NCBI RefSeq assembly: GCF_000224085.1
Contig: NC_015945.1
Location: 1,189,501 to 1,253,500 of the forward strand
Reading direction: 5' to 3'
Source of the DNA: Allomuricauda ruestringensis DSM 13258
Lineage (GTDB): Bacteria > Bacteroidota > Bacteroidia > Flavobacteriales > Flavobacteriaceae
Length of the DNA stretch: 64,000 nt
Shown: piece after piece, positions 56,213-64,000 of the stretch
Position numbering within the stretch: the first letter of the stretch is position 1
Layout of the letters: each line of letters starts with the position of its first letter
Notes under the pieces: model-generated
Seen by the model: the letters and a program-made list of their open reading frames with translations, nothing else
The model's database searches: none
What the model was told of the DNA's origin: nothing
Made by a program: the position numbers and the translations under genes

Positions 56213-56788
56213 TTGATTGACCAGCCTGAATCCTCTTTACCCATCAATCTTAAAGACCAAACCGATAAACCCATATTTTTTGACGTTAAGGGATTCGTAT
56301 CCAAAATATTGATTTTGACTTTTTTTATTGTTCCATTTACATTGTCATCTCAACAAACCATCGATATTGGATTGATTGAAGATAACAAAATGGAGGCCTT
56401 TTACAACCTGATATGGTTTTCCAAGAAGTATAATGGATTTACCCCGACCGTTTCATTGAATGGCAATCTTGCCGAAAATTTGAGACAGAGTGAGTTTTTT
56501 GTTTTCATGGGTACTTGGTGCCACGACACCAAAATGTTTCTTCCCAAATTTTTCAAGTTATTGGATAGTATGAACATATCAAAAGACCAAATAACCTTAT
56601 ACAATGTCGATAAAAAGAAACGACGTCCAAGGGCTCCCATAAAAAATTACGGGATCAAATATCTGCCCACTATCATCTTTATCAAGGATGGTATGGAAAT
56701 AGGAAGGATAGTCGAATTTCCTTTTTTTTCAATGGAAGAGGATATTTCAAAAATGTATGCAAACTTAAAGGAAGACACTAAAGATTAA
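56213..56788 (+). CDS. Thioredoxin-like protein, membrane-anchored or secreted (start uncertain)
   Basis: About 191 residues if the TTG at 56213 is used; no ATG lies between the upstream stop and the thioredoxin fold, so the start is uncertain. One hydrophobic segment (FVSKILILTFFIVPFTLSSQ) looks like a signal or anchor. The fold then shows FMGTWCHDTKMFLPKFFKLLD and the cis-Pro loop IKYLPTIIFIKDG. The active site is WCHDT with a single Cys, not CxxC, so it is a monothiol form. It opens an island with the three-Cys peptide, GLPGLI and TonB genes and may handle the thiols of that peptide. Confidence 0.65.
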   Translation: MIDQPESSLPINLKDQTDKPIFFDVKGFVSKILILTFFIVPFTLSSQQTIDIGLIEDNKMEAFYNLIWFSKKYNGFTPTVSLNGNLAENLRQSEFFVFMGTWCHDTKMFLPKFFKLLDSMNISKDQITLYNVDKKKRRPRAPIKNYGIKYLPTIIFIKDGMEIGRIVEFPFFSMEEDISKMYANLKEDTKD

Positions 56789-56817
56789 TTTATTTATTAA
56801 CCATTAATTTTTTTACT

Positions 56818-57018
56818 ATGAAAAATGCTTTTTTATTATTGGCCGTAACTTTTATGGCTTATCCTGTGGGTGCTACTACCACAAATGAAAAACCAATGGT
56901 AGCTACAGACTGTCATGCCCAAGCATGTCAAGTTGCCGAACAAGGAGCTGCTTCTGGCGGCAATGTTAATGAAATATATGAGCTGGCTTACGAAATGTGC
57001 GAGAGTGGTGAATTTTGA
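56818..57018 (+). CDS. Small secreted three-cysteine peptide
   Basis: 66 residues with a signal peptide (about 1-19, ending VGA). The mature peptide of about 47 residues is acidic and carries Cys32, Cys37 and Cys61 in DCHAQAC ... MCESGEF. An odd number of cysteines beside His33 suggests metal binding, a bound cofactor, or dimerisation through one free thiol. I do not recognise the family. It sits 29 bp after the thioredoxin-like gene and is followed by a 32-bp perfect palindrome, which could set a higher transcript level for this peptide than for the genes beyond. Confidence 0.7.
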   Translation: MKNAFLLLAVTFMAYPVGATTTNEKPMVATDCHAQACQVAEQGAASGGNVNEIYELAYEMCESGEF

Positions 57019-57046
57019 TATGTGAGTTAAACATATTTAACAAAAT

Positions 57047-57078
57047 CAAGGCTGTTCAATTTAAATTGAACAGCCTTG
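57047..57078. terminator. 32-bp perfect palindrome between the peptide and GLPGLI genes
   Basis: CAAGGCTGTTCAATTT directly followed by its reverse complement (57047-57062, 57063-57078). The downstream T run is weak (TTC), so it may be a leaky terminator, an mRNA stabiliser or a protein-binding palindrome. Confidence 0.6.
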
Positions 57079-57101
57079 TTCACTAAAAATAAAAAATTAC
57101 A

Positions 57102-57800
57102 ATGAAACACGTACTTATACTTTTTGCCATAACAATTTTTATTTTTAAAACCAATGCCCAGGAAGCAATTATCGAATATCATTCGGTTTATTATGATATG
57201 CCAAATGTTGAGAAAGACGAGGATTTTAAAAGAAAACTAGCTTTGGAGATAAATGACATGAAATATGCTTTACGTTATAATGTTGAAAAATCATTCTTTG
57301 AAGAAATGCCTCGTGTACCCCATGTTGAGTTTATGGGAAAAGTAGCCTCCATAGTAGCCTATTCAGATCGACCATGGCACCAAGATGCAAAACAAAAGAA
57401 CTCTTTTAGAAACAAAAAAATAAAGGACTCCATGTATATTGTCACCCACAAAGATAGAATGGAGGGATGGAAATTGCACAACGAGACCAAGGACATCGAT
57501 GGCTATACCTGCTACAAGGCCACCAAACACCATGTCCAATATTATACTGAAATCGAATTCACCATTGAGGCATGGTATACTCCAGAAATACCTGTTCCAT
57601 ATGGACCCGTTGGTTTTGGAGGATTGCCCGGACTTATTCTACAACTGGAACGCAGTCATGTCATATTTGTTGCCGATCAGGTAACACTGAACCCTAAAGG
57701 CGGTATCAAACCGATAAAGGCAGTCAAACCGGGCAGGGTAATAACCAGCAAGGAAAAAAATGTTTTAATGAGAAGGGCAAGAAAAGTAACTGAAGATTGA
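57102..57800 (+). CDS. GLPGLI-family secreted protein
   Basis: 232 residues. Signal peptide 1-20 (FKTNAQ). The family motif FGGLPGLILQLE is exact (GLPGLI at 174-179), with the usual GYTCYKAT (about 134-141), IEAWYTPEIPVPYGP and an Arg/Lys-rich end. GLPGLI proteins are a Bacteroidota family of unknown function, exported to the periplasm and often next to a TonB-receptor-like gene. Its stop overlaps the receptor start by 4 bp (TTGA), so the pair is translationally coupled. Confidence 0.9.
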   Translation: MKHVLILFAITIFIFKTNAQEAIIEYHSVYYDMPNVEKDEDFKRKLALEINDMKYALRYNVEKSFFEEMPRVPHVEFMGKVASIVAYSDRPWHQDAKQKNSFRNKKIKDSMYIVTHKDRMEGWKLHNETKDIDGYTCYKATKHHVQYYTEIEFTIEAWYTPEIPVPYGPVGFGGLPGLILQLERSHVIFVADQVTLNPKGGIKPIKAVKPGRVITSKEKNVLMRRARKVTED

Positions 57801-60469
57801 AACTGTATTCCAAAAACCTAACCCATTTTGTTATACAATTTTCAGTACTGTTGGTTGCTGTTGGTTGTTTTGCCCAAGAAAAACCCTCTTTTTCAGGAAG
57901 TATTAAGGATATAGCAGGCAATGGACTGGAAGGGGCCAATATCGTGCTCTATCCAACCAATAAGAACATTCCTCCCCCTTTTGCCGTCTCAGGCAAGGAT
58001 GGTGCATTCAATGTAACTGTTGTTAGGGACGAACCCTATACCCTAAACATAACCTTTATAGGGTTTGAACCAATAAAGGAAGACATTGTTTTTTCGGAGA
58101 TGGCCACCACAAAAGAATATGTACTCAAGGAAGCCCTGAACGAACTGGAAGAGGTAGTAATCAATTATACCCCGCCGATAAAAATCAAAAAAGATACGAC
58201 CACCTATCAAGTAGACGCCTTTGTCAATGGCAAGGAAAGGAAACTCGGAGCCGTTCTGAAAAAACTTCCGGGAATCTCCGTGAACCGGGATGGCGAAGTC
58301 TTTTTCAAGGACAAGAAAGTAGAGGCTGTTTTGGTAGAGAACAAGACATTTTTTACCGGGCAGCCCAAAATGGCCACAAAAAACATTCCGGCGGATGTGG
58401 TCAGTGAAGTCCAAATGATAGAGGATTACAATGAAACCCCTTTTTTAAAGGAATTTGAAAACTCGGACAACCTTGTCATGAACATAAAGCTAAAAGAGGG
58501 GAAGAAAAACTTTCTTTTTGGTGACATAGAATCTAGTTTGGGATATAAGGACAGGTACCGGTTTCATCCCAGTGTCTTCAAATATTCCCCTACTACGGTA
58601 CACAATTTTATTGGTGATATAAACAATACACCGACCAGGTCGTTTACCTTGTCCGATTATATTTCCATGGAGGGGGAGAAAGATATAAAAGGTATTATCA
58701 ATGCCTATAATTCACCAATAGGTAAATTTTTACAGAACACGGATTACTATAAAAACAACCATTATTTTGGGGGATACAATTTTCAGTATAACCCGAACAA
58801 AGCCCATGAATTTAGGGTCTTTGCCCTAGGTATGTTGGATAGATCATCAAATCAGGATGTGTATAGCTATACGTACCAACCCTCTCAGGCTACAGAGCAT
58901 AGAACGAACAATCTGACGAACAACAATAACGTTTTTTACGGAAAAGTGAAGTACAAATACACCCCGGACCTGTATACTGTTGTGAAACTGGACTTTGCCC
59001 TTGACAGGACCAACCTGGAGCGTGACGGCTTGAACATTTCAGACAACAATGAGGACCAACGGGACTATACCTCATTTAAAAACCATCTTGGAGAGCGATT
59101 TTCAATGAATGCCATGATGGACAAATGGTTTTCGGGAAGCAACGTATCTACAGCTAAGTTAAGTTTTTTCGGAAATAAAGAATCCTATACCAACTCCTGG
59201 AACAGTCCCTTTAATATTTTTTCACCATCCATACCGTTGTCCGAATCGGACACTTATCAAGTAAACGATCAAGGAGAAAGAAAATACTCGAATCTTGATC
59301 TGGACTTGAAGCATCATTACCGACCGTTCAGGACAAATATGATCAGTTTTGGGTTTAATGCCAAAATACAAAGGAGCAGTTTAGAGAATTACGCCATTCA
59401 AGATATTGACCAAATGCAATCGTTGTTCCTTGATGGATTTGTAAATGATTTCAGCAGTCTTTTGAATGAATTGAACACCTCAGTGACCCATAAATGGTAT
59501 ATAAGCAGACCGTTTATCGTTGATTTTGGAGTGGTGTTCCAGAATGTGTTTTGGAAAGACCGACAAACTCTTATGGAGAATACATATTCTGATAACAATA
59601 TACTTCCAGCAGCCAAAATTGAATGGAACTTTGATGAGAAAAAAAGTCTGGAACTCAACTACAATATGTCCGTAACCAATCCTCAACCCGATTCCAGGCT
59701 TGCTGGACGTACCATTTCAGATTTCAATCGGATATCGGAAGGAAACCCTCTTTTGACACAGCCCACCACAGAAAGAGCTTTGTTATCATTTTCCATATCA
59801 AAAACTTATGGCCTTAGTCTTTACACAAAGCTGGGATATAGAAAACATAGCAAATCTATAGTTCAGAACATTATATCCGATGGTATCGACGGGGAGGTAT
59901 CACCCTATCAACTGGACAATGATCTGGACTCTTATAATGTATCCATACGGGGTAAGTACAATCGAAAATATTGGCGGGTTTCTTTGGAAAACACATATTT
60001 TTATAGGAACAGTATTTCCATTTTCAACGGGCAGCAACGGTTCAACAATTCAGTAAATGTGAATAATGATCTTAGGTTCAGCACAACTTTTGAGGAAGTG
60101 CCAAATGTGGAGCTCGATATCAACAATTCCTTCTACAAATATTCCAATCCTTTTTTTGTGAACAGGACCATTACCACGGATATTAATCTTTCGGGAATGT
60201 ATGATTATAAGGATTGGAAATTCGAGGTATCCTTTTTCCAAAATTTTTATAGCAACAGGAGCCAGTCAAACAGTTCATATTTTAATCTAATCGGGGCCAA
60301 AGTATTTTACCACAAGGAAGATTCCCCGTTTGAAATTGGGCTTGAAGTCTATAATCTGGGCAACAATGTCAACCAAACCTCAAACCAATATAATTCGATG
60401 TATTTTATGGAGCACCACAGACGTGTTTTCCCAAGAATTCTTATGGTCAATTTAAATTATAAATTATAA
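57797..60469 (+). CDS. TonB-dependent receptor-like barrel partnered with GLPGLI
   Basis: 890 residues from the TTG at 57797, which overlaps the GLPGLI stop and gives a good signal peptide (about 1-27, GCFAQ). A CarboxypepD-like domain (about 30-110, SGSIKDIAGNGLEGANIVLYPTN) is followed by a plug-like part that departs from classical plugs (VDAFVNGKERKLGAVLKKLPGISVNRDGEVFFKDKKVEAVLVENKTFF, IPADVVSEVQMIEDYNE) and a long barrel ending VNLNYKL. This receptor type goes with GLPGLI genes. It may import or export the small peptide or its ligand (inference). Confidence 0.85.
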   Translation: MKLYSKNLTHFVIQFSVLLVAVGCFAQEKPSFSGSIKDIAGNGLEGANIVLYPTNKNIPPPFAVSGKDGAFNVTVVRDEPYTLNITFIGFEPIKEDIVFSEMATTKEYVLKEALNELEEVVINYTPPIKIKKDTTTYQVDAFVNGKERKLGAVLKKLPGISVNRDGEVFFKDKKVEAVLVENKTFFTGQPKMATKNIPADVVSEVQMIEDYNETPFLKEFENSDNLVMNIKLKEGKKNFLFGDIESSLGYKDRYRFHPSVFKYSPTTVHNFIGDINNTPTRSFTLSDYISMEGEKDIKGIINAYNSPIGKFLQNTDYYKNNHYFGGYNFQYNPNKAHEFRVFALGMLDRSSNQDVYSYTYQPSQATEHRTNNLTNNNNVFYGKVKYKYTPDLYTVVKLDFALDRTNLERDGLNISDNNEDQRDYTSFKNHLGERFSMNAMMDKWFSGSNVSTAKLSFFGNKESYTNSWNSPFNIFSPSIPLSESDTYQVNDQGERKYSNLDLDLKHHYRPFRTNMISFGFNAKIQRSSLENYAIQDIDQMQSLFLDGFVNDFSSLLNELNTSVTHKWYISRPFIVDFGVVFQNVFWKDRQTLMENTYSDNNILPAAKIEWNFDEKKSLELNYNMSVTNPQPDSRLAGRTISDFNRISEGNPLLTQPTTERALLSFSISKTYGLSLYTKLGYRKHSKSIVQNIISDGIDGEVSPYQLDNDLDSYNVSIRGKYNRKYWRVSLENTYFYRNSISIFNGQQRFNNSVNVNNDLRFSTTFEEVPNVELDINNSFYKYSNPFFVNRTITTDINLSGMYDYKDWKFEVSFFQNFYSNRSQSNSSYFNLIGAKVFYHKEDSPFEIGLEVYNLGNNVNQTSNQYNSMYFMEHHRRVFPRILMVNLNYKL

Positions 60470-60610
60470 AAATCAATTTTCCCGTAGTCTTTCTATGAAA
60501 ATTTTTGACCGAAGGGATTATGCAACCTGGCCAGCAAGTGTATTCACTCGTGCAGCACATAAAAATAAACATAGCCACAAACGGACATGATGCCTGCGCC
60601 CACATTGAGG

Positions 60611-61093
60611 CTAAACCACCTCCAAATCCTTCGGTACCTGCACAAACCTTCGTGTATCCGCCTTGGTCAATGTTTTAAAATCCTCTGTTTTTTCCATGGA
60701 TTCAAAGGCTTTGAGAAATTTGTCGGGCAATCCTGTTAGCTTCCTTGTTTTCAAATCTATCCAAGCGCCCATCATCTCGCAACGTGCAAAGTTTTTGCCG
60801 TTATGGTCGTAAAAATTATGCCTGAACTCAAAAAACATTCCGTTCTCGCTCATCCCTACAAACTCCAACGAAACTTTTACGGGCATGCCAGGAAATGCTT
60901 CTTTAAAATAGTATACGTGCTCGTAAAAGACCACAGGACCAATATTATGGGCGGCCATACTTTTTTGGTTGAATCCCAATTGGTTCAAATAAGCCATTCG
61001 GGTATGGCTCATAAAATTAATATAAGCGGAATTCGCCAAGTGCCGATTAGCGTCCGTATCGCTCCATCTGATCTCAAATTCTTTAAAAAACAT
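60611..61093 (-). CDS. Hotdog-fold acyl-CoA thioesterase
   Basis: 160 residues of the 4-hydroxybenzoyl-CoA thioesterase / YbgC type: FEIRWSDTDANRHLANSAYINFMSH (with the catalytic Asp region), FYEHVYYFKEAFPGMPVKVSLEFVGMSENGMFFEFRHNFYDHNGKNFARCEMMGAWID. Cytosolic hydrolysis of acyl-CoA; the chain specificity is unknown. It is divergent from the nitronate monooxygenase with 117 bp between starts. Confidence 0.88.
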   Translation of the reverse strand: MFFKEFEIRWSDTDANRHLANSAYINFMSHTRMAYLNQLGFNQKSMAAHNIGPVVFYEHVYYFKEAFPGMPVKVSLEFVGMSENGMFFEFRHNFYDHNGKNFARCEMMGAWIDLKTRKLTGLPDKFLKAFESMEKTEDFKTLTKADTRRFVQVPKDLEVV

Positions 61094-61210
61094 AGTGGGT
61101 TATTTTGTTATGCATGCATAATAATTGTAAAAATACCATAGTTTTGGTAACTGATTCCAATGCGGAAGAAGAATTGTTCCTATTTTTAAACATAGTTTAA
61201 CACATAATCA

Positions 61211-62188
61211 ATGAGCCAAAAAGCTGAATTCATCAAAAATCTATCACTTCCTGTAATTGCCGCACCCATGTTCTTGATTTCGGGACCCGAATTAGTGGTG
61301 GAATGTTGCAAAAACGGTATTGTCGGCACATTTCCTGCCCTTAACCAACGCACTAGTGAAGGTTTTGAGGAATGGCTCATCCAGATAAAATCCGAGTTAA
61401 AAACATTTGAAGAGAAAACAGGTAAAAAAGCGGCACCCTTTGGTGTTAATCTAGTGGTACACCCTACAAACCCGAGATTGGAGGCCGATGTAAAGCTTTG
61501 TGTTAAACATCAAGTTCCCTTGGTAATCACTTCACTGGGTGCCGTGAGTCAGGTTGTGGATGCCATTCACAGTTATGGTGGTCTGGTTTTTCATGACATC
61601 ATTAAAAAACGTCACGCGGAAAAAGCGGCCGAAGCAGGCGTGGACGGACTCATTCTCGTGTCTGCAGGAGCAGGTGGCCATGCTGGCACCATCAATCCTA
61701 TGAGCTTGATTGCCGAGGTAAAAAAATTCTTTGATAAGACCATTATTTTATCCGGATGCATCAGTAACGGACGTGATGTTGCCGCTGCTCTTCAAATGGG
61801 AGCCGACCTTGCCTACATGGGTACTCGTTTTATCAATACAGAAGAAAGCAAGGCTACCGAAGAGTACCGAAAAATGATCATTGATGCAGGAGCTAGCGAT
61901 GTAGTCTATACCGCGGCCATTTCGGGGGTGCACGCCAATTTCTTGGCGGCTAGTTTGCAAGCAGCAGGCATCACCGAAGAAGACTTGAAAAAAGACACAA
62001 AAATTGATTTTGGCAAAGAACTGGATACCGAAGCCAAAGCATGGAAAACGATTTGGTCAGCCGGACAAGGGGTAACAACCATAGATAATGTATTGTCCGT
62101 ATCAAAACTCGTTGAAAGTTTGAAAGGCGAATTTAAAACAGCGGTTGAAGAACAAGCAAATCTTTTAAAAAACTTCCCGAAAGAGTAA
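61211..62188 (+). CDS. Nitronate monooxygenase
   Basis: 325 residues. A TIM-barrel FMN protein of the 2-nitropropane dioxygenase family: LPVIAAPMFLISGPELVVECCKNGIVGTFPALN, GVNLVVHPTNPR, GVDGLILVSAGAGGHAGTINPMSLIAEV (with the catalytic His), LSGCISNGRDVAAALQMGADLAYMGTRFINTEES. It oxidises toxic alkyl nitronates such as propionate-3-nitronate to carbonyl compounds. It is followed at 22 bp by a hydrolase gene, a probable two-gene operon. Confidence 0.93.
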   Translation: MSQKAEFIKNLSLPVIAAPMFLISGPELVVECCKNGIVGTFPALNQRTSEGFEEWLIQIKSELKTFEEKTGKKAAPFGVNLVVHPTNPRLEADVKLCVKHQVPLVITSLGAVSQVVDAIHSYGGLVFHDIIKKRHAEKAAEAGVDGLILVSAGAGGHAGTINPMSLIAEVKKFFDKTIILSGCISNGRDVAAALQMGADLAYMGTRFINTEESKATEEYRKMIIDAGASDVVYTAAISGVHANFLAASLQAAGITEEDLKKDTKIDFGKELDTEAKAWKTIWSAGQGVTTIDNVLSVSKLVESLKGEFKTAVEEQANLLKNFPKE

Positions 62189-62210
62189 TTTTTAAACCAA
62201 AATTGTACCG

Positions 62211-63170
62211 ATGCCCCAAGTCACTTCCGATTACACTCCACCCTTTCTGTTTAAAAATGGTCATTTTGCCACCATTTACTCAGGTATTATCCGTTCGGTA
62301 AACGGTGTGGTCCAAAAAAGGGAAAGACTCACCCTTTCCGATGGGGATTTTTTGGATATGGACTGGAGCGATTCGCAAACACCGACCCAAAAATTGGTAG
62401 TGCTTCTCCATGGGTTGGAAGGAGATGCGCAACGACCCTATATTACCGGAAGTGCCAAAATTCTCAATCAAAATGGGTATGACGCCTGTGCAGTAAATTA
62501 CCGCGGTTGCAGTGGCGAGCCCAACAAAATGTACCGCTCCTATCATTCTGGGGCGACTGAAGATTTGATCGAGGTGCTCGACCATATCCTAAATACAAGG
62601 AATTACTCCGAAATTTACTTGAAGGGTTTTAGTTTGGGAGGAAACCTCCTGCTTAAATATTTGGGAGAAGAAAACAATATTCCAAAGGAATTGAAAGGCG
62701 CCGTTGCGGTATCCGTGCCTTGCAATCTTTATGATTCTTGTCAACAATTGCTGAGTCCAAAAAATATGCTGTATGCGATAAGATTCAAAGGAAATTTATT
62801 GGGCAAGCTCCGGCAAAAACAACAAATGTTTCCCGAAAAAATAAGCGAAGCCGACATCAAAAAAATTAAGACTTTAAAAGATTTTGATGACATCTACACC
62901 AGTAAGGCGCATCATTTTAAAGATGCTTTGGATTATTACCACAAATGCAGTTCCCTTCAATTCTTGTCAAACATCAAAGTCCCGAGCCTGATCATCAATG
63001 CAAAAAACGACTCTTTCTTGGGTCCGGAATGCTATCCGATCAAAGAAACCACAAACAACCATTCACTTTATTTGGAAACCCCAACTTATGGTGGACATGT
63101 TGGTTTTTGGGGCAAAAAAAACATCACTTACACCGAAAAAAGAGCTTTGGATTTCTTTAATTCTCTTTAA
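62211..63170 (+). CDS. YheT-type alpha/beta-fold hydrolase
   Basis: 319 residues of the AB-hydrolase-4 family: PPFLFKNGHFATIYSG start, VVLLHGLEG oxyanion strand, NYRGCSGEPN, nucleophile Ser141 in GFSLGGN, the acid in KNDSFLG and the base His in YGGHVGFWG. Members are esterases or lipases of uncertain substrate. It is cotranscribed with the nitronate monooxygenase (22 bp), though no shared pathway is known. Confidence 0.92.
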   Translation: MPQVTSDYTPPFLFKNGHFATIYSGIIRSVNGVVQKRERLTLSDGDFLDMDWSDSQTPTQKLVVLLHGLEGDAQRPYITGSAKILNQNGYDACAVNYRGCSGEPNKMYRSYHSGATEDLIEVLDHILNTRNYSEIYLKGFSLGGNLLLKYLGEENNIPKELKGAVAVSVPCNLYDSCQQLLSPKNMLYAIRFKGNLLGKLRQKQQMFPEKISEADIKKIKTLKDFDDIYTSKAHHFKDALDYYHKCSSLQFLSNIKVPSLIINAKNDSFLGPECYPIKETTNNHSLYLETPTYGGHVGFWGKKNITYTEKRALDFFNSL

Positions 63171-63287
63171 CTACAACGTTTTCTGATCTAATATTGTGAT
63201 GATCAACACAGAAATGCCCATAATTTTATTGGCTAATTACCTATCTTAGTGCCTACGTTTACACAAACAAAATTCAATAGAATCAGA

Positions 63288-63767
63288 ATGAAAAAAATTG
63301 TAATGTTCTTGGCCTTGGGTGCCTTGATAGCTAGTTGCGGTGGAAAAAAAGAAGAAAAAAAAGATGGTTTTGAGGTGAGTCGCACCAAAACTGAAGAAAA
63401 AAAAGCTGAAGAAAAAGAAGGTGTTCCCGTTGATTTGGACAACAAAGGAGTTGGACCCATAACCAATTTGGAGTTCCCTGATGAAATCAATGATGAAATG
63501 GCTGCGCGTGGAAAAGCTAAATTTGATGCCATTTGTGTGGCATGCCACATGATCGATAAACGCATGATCGGGCCTGCCCTAAAAGGAGTTTACGACAGAA
63601 GAAGCCCGGAATGGGTAATGAACATGATCCTAAACCCTGATGGGATGCTGAAAGAAGACCCCATCGCAAAAGCTTTGTTGAAAGAATACAACAATGCGAT
63701 AATGCTTAATCAAAACTTAACGGAGGACGAGGCTAGAGATGTTGCCGAGTACTTAAGAACGCTCTAA
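63288..63767 (+). CDS. Cytochrome c lipoprotein
   Basis: 159 residues from the ATG at 63288, where the lipoprotein signal begins (MKKIVMFLALGALIASC, Cys17). A charged Lys/Glu linker (20-45) leads to a class I cytochrome c domain with CVACH (83-87) as the haem site and a likely axial Met139 (NAIMLNQNL). It ends with the standard helix EDEARDVAEYLRTL. It is probably an outer- or inner-membrane-tethered electron carrier in the periplasm. A strong terminator follows at once, so it is monocistronic. Confidence 0.93.
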   Translation: MKKIVMFLALGALIASCGGKKEEKKDGFEVSRTKTEEKKAEEKEGVPVDLDNKGVGPITNLEFPDEINDEMAARGKAKFDAICVACHMIDKRMIGPALKGVYDRRSPEWVMNMILNPDGMLKEDPIAKALLKEYNNAIMLNQNLTEDEARDVAEYLRTL

Positions 63768-63788
63768 CAAACCAACCTAATTATATTG

Positions 63789-63826
63789 AAAAGCTGCTGT
63801 TTTGTGATAAAACAGCAGCTTTTTTT
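63789..63826 (+). terminator. Intrinsic terminator of the cytochrome c gene
   Basis: 15-bp perfect stem (63789-63803 with 63809-63823), loop gtgat, then T-rich sequence to 63826. It is one of the strongest in the window and also has an A-rich left flank, so it can work both ways. Confidence 0.9.
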
Positions 63827-63849
63827 ATCTTAATGAAAACTTTTAGGCC

Positions 63850-64000
63850 ATGAAAAAACCAATATTGCTTGCTGTTTCTTTATTAGTTGCCCCTCTCTTA
63901 CATGCACAGGACTTGCATGGTGCATGGACCGCAACCGAATCCGATGCTGAAGTTCGTCAAACAGAACATACGCTTATTTTTACGGATGCTTTTTTTTCGG
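63850..64000 (+). CDS. Secreted protein, N-terminal fragment (cut by window edge)
   Basis: ATG at 63850, open to the end of the window (50 codons). The signal peptide is clear (MKKPILLAVSLLVAPLLHAQ, cleavage after HAQ), followed by LHGAWTATESDAEV and LIFTDAFFS. The GAW start is like lipocalin-type or small beta-barrel secreted proteins, but too little is visible to assign a family. Confidence 0.7.
   Translation, partial: MKKPILLAVSLLVAPLLHAQDLHGAWTATESDAEVRQTEHTLIFTDAFFS

Overview
The window is chromosomal DNA from a marine-type Flavobacteriaceae bacterium (Bacteroidota), possibly close to Muricauda/Flagellimonas; the genus is a guess from overall feel. The signs are five TonB-dependent outer-membrane receptors in 64 kb, many Bacteroidota lipoproteins, a GLPGLI protein, promoters of the TTG-N19/20-TAnnTTTG type, weak Shine-Dalgarno sequences, the long LspA form and the single-chain GlyRS. 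I see no rRNA, tRNA, CRISPR array, transposase or prophage. Most of the window is ordinary core and housekeeping sequence with several accessory islands.

Layout. 0-9.7 kb: end of a PQQ dehydrogenase, Tas-like aldo-keto reductase, exonuclease III, isochorismatase-like hydrolase, a Gfo/Idh oxidoreductase - TonB receptor - GyrI-like operon, a DUF3124 lipoprotein and formate-THF ligase. 9.7-19.7 kb: GlyRS, a membrane coiled-coil protein, ComF, an Ig-like lipoprotein, omega-amidase-like nitrilase, an ankyrin protein paired with KatG, DinB and SYLF proteins. 19.8-22.5 kb: an accessory cassette with two tandem paralogous lipoproteins and a HExxH surface metallopeptidase whose gene is split by a one-base frameshift. 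22.7-27.9 kb: a DUF5689/lamin-tail lipoprotein, a TonB receptor and a secreted endonuclease, which together look like an extracellular nucleic-acid scavenging module. 28-40.4 kb: a 4-TM protein, a large TonB receptor, an operon DUF3108 - tryptophan dioxygenase-like - M23 peptidase - Pgi, a candidate ~100-nt small RNA, and UvrC with a PlpD-type patatin. 40.7-53 kb: a 30-aa membrane peptide, 5-FTHF cyclo-ligase, LspA, a DUF4097-like protein, a DksA-like protein, IleS, a charged-repeat lipoprotein, a haem-type TonB receptor, RecO, GdhA and cystathionine gamma-synthase. 53-64 kb: DUF3298 lipoprotein, DinB, ArsC-like, an EamA exporter, a thioredoxin-like / three-cysteine peptide / GLPGLI / TonB-receptor island, thioesterase, nitronate monooxygenase, YheT-type hydrolase, cytochrome c lipoprotein and the start of a secreted protein.

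The most promising novel items are: (1) the minus-strand RNA candidate at 36118-36221, with three consecutive perfect stems, a U-rich terminator and a -7 box; (2) the 56.2-60.5 kb island that links a small secreted cysteine peptide to a GLPGLI protein and its own TonB-type barrel; (3) the frameshifted surface metallopeptidase with duplicated lipoproteins; (4) the nuclease/lamin-tail/TonB module; and (5) a mobile-looking palindromic repeat lodged in the loop of a terminator. All functional statements come from reading motifs and protein families by eye. No database search was run.
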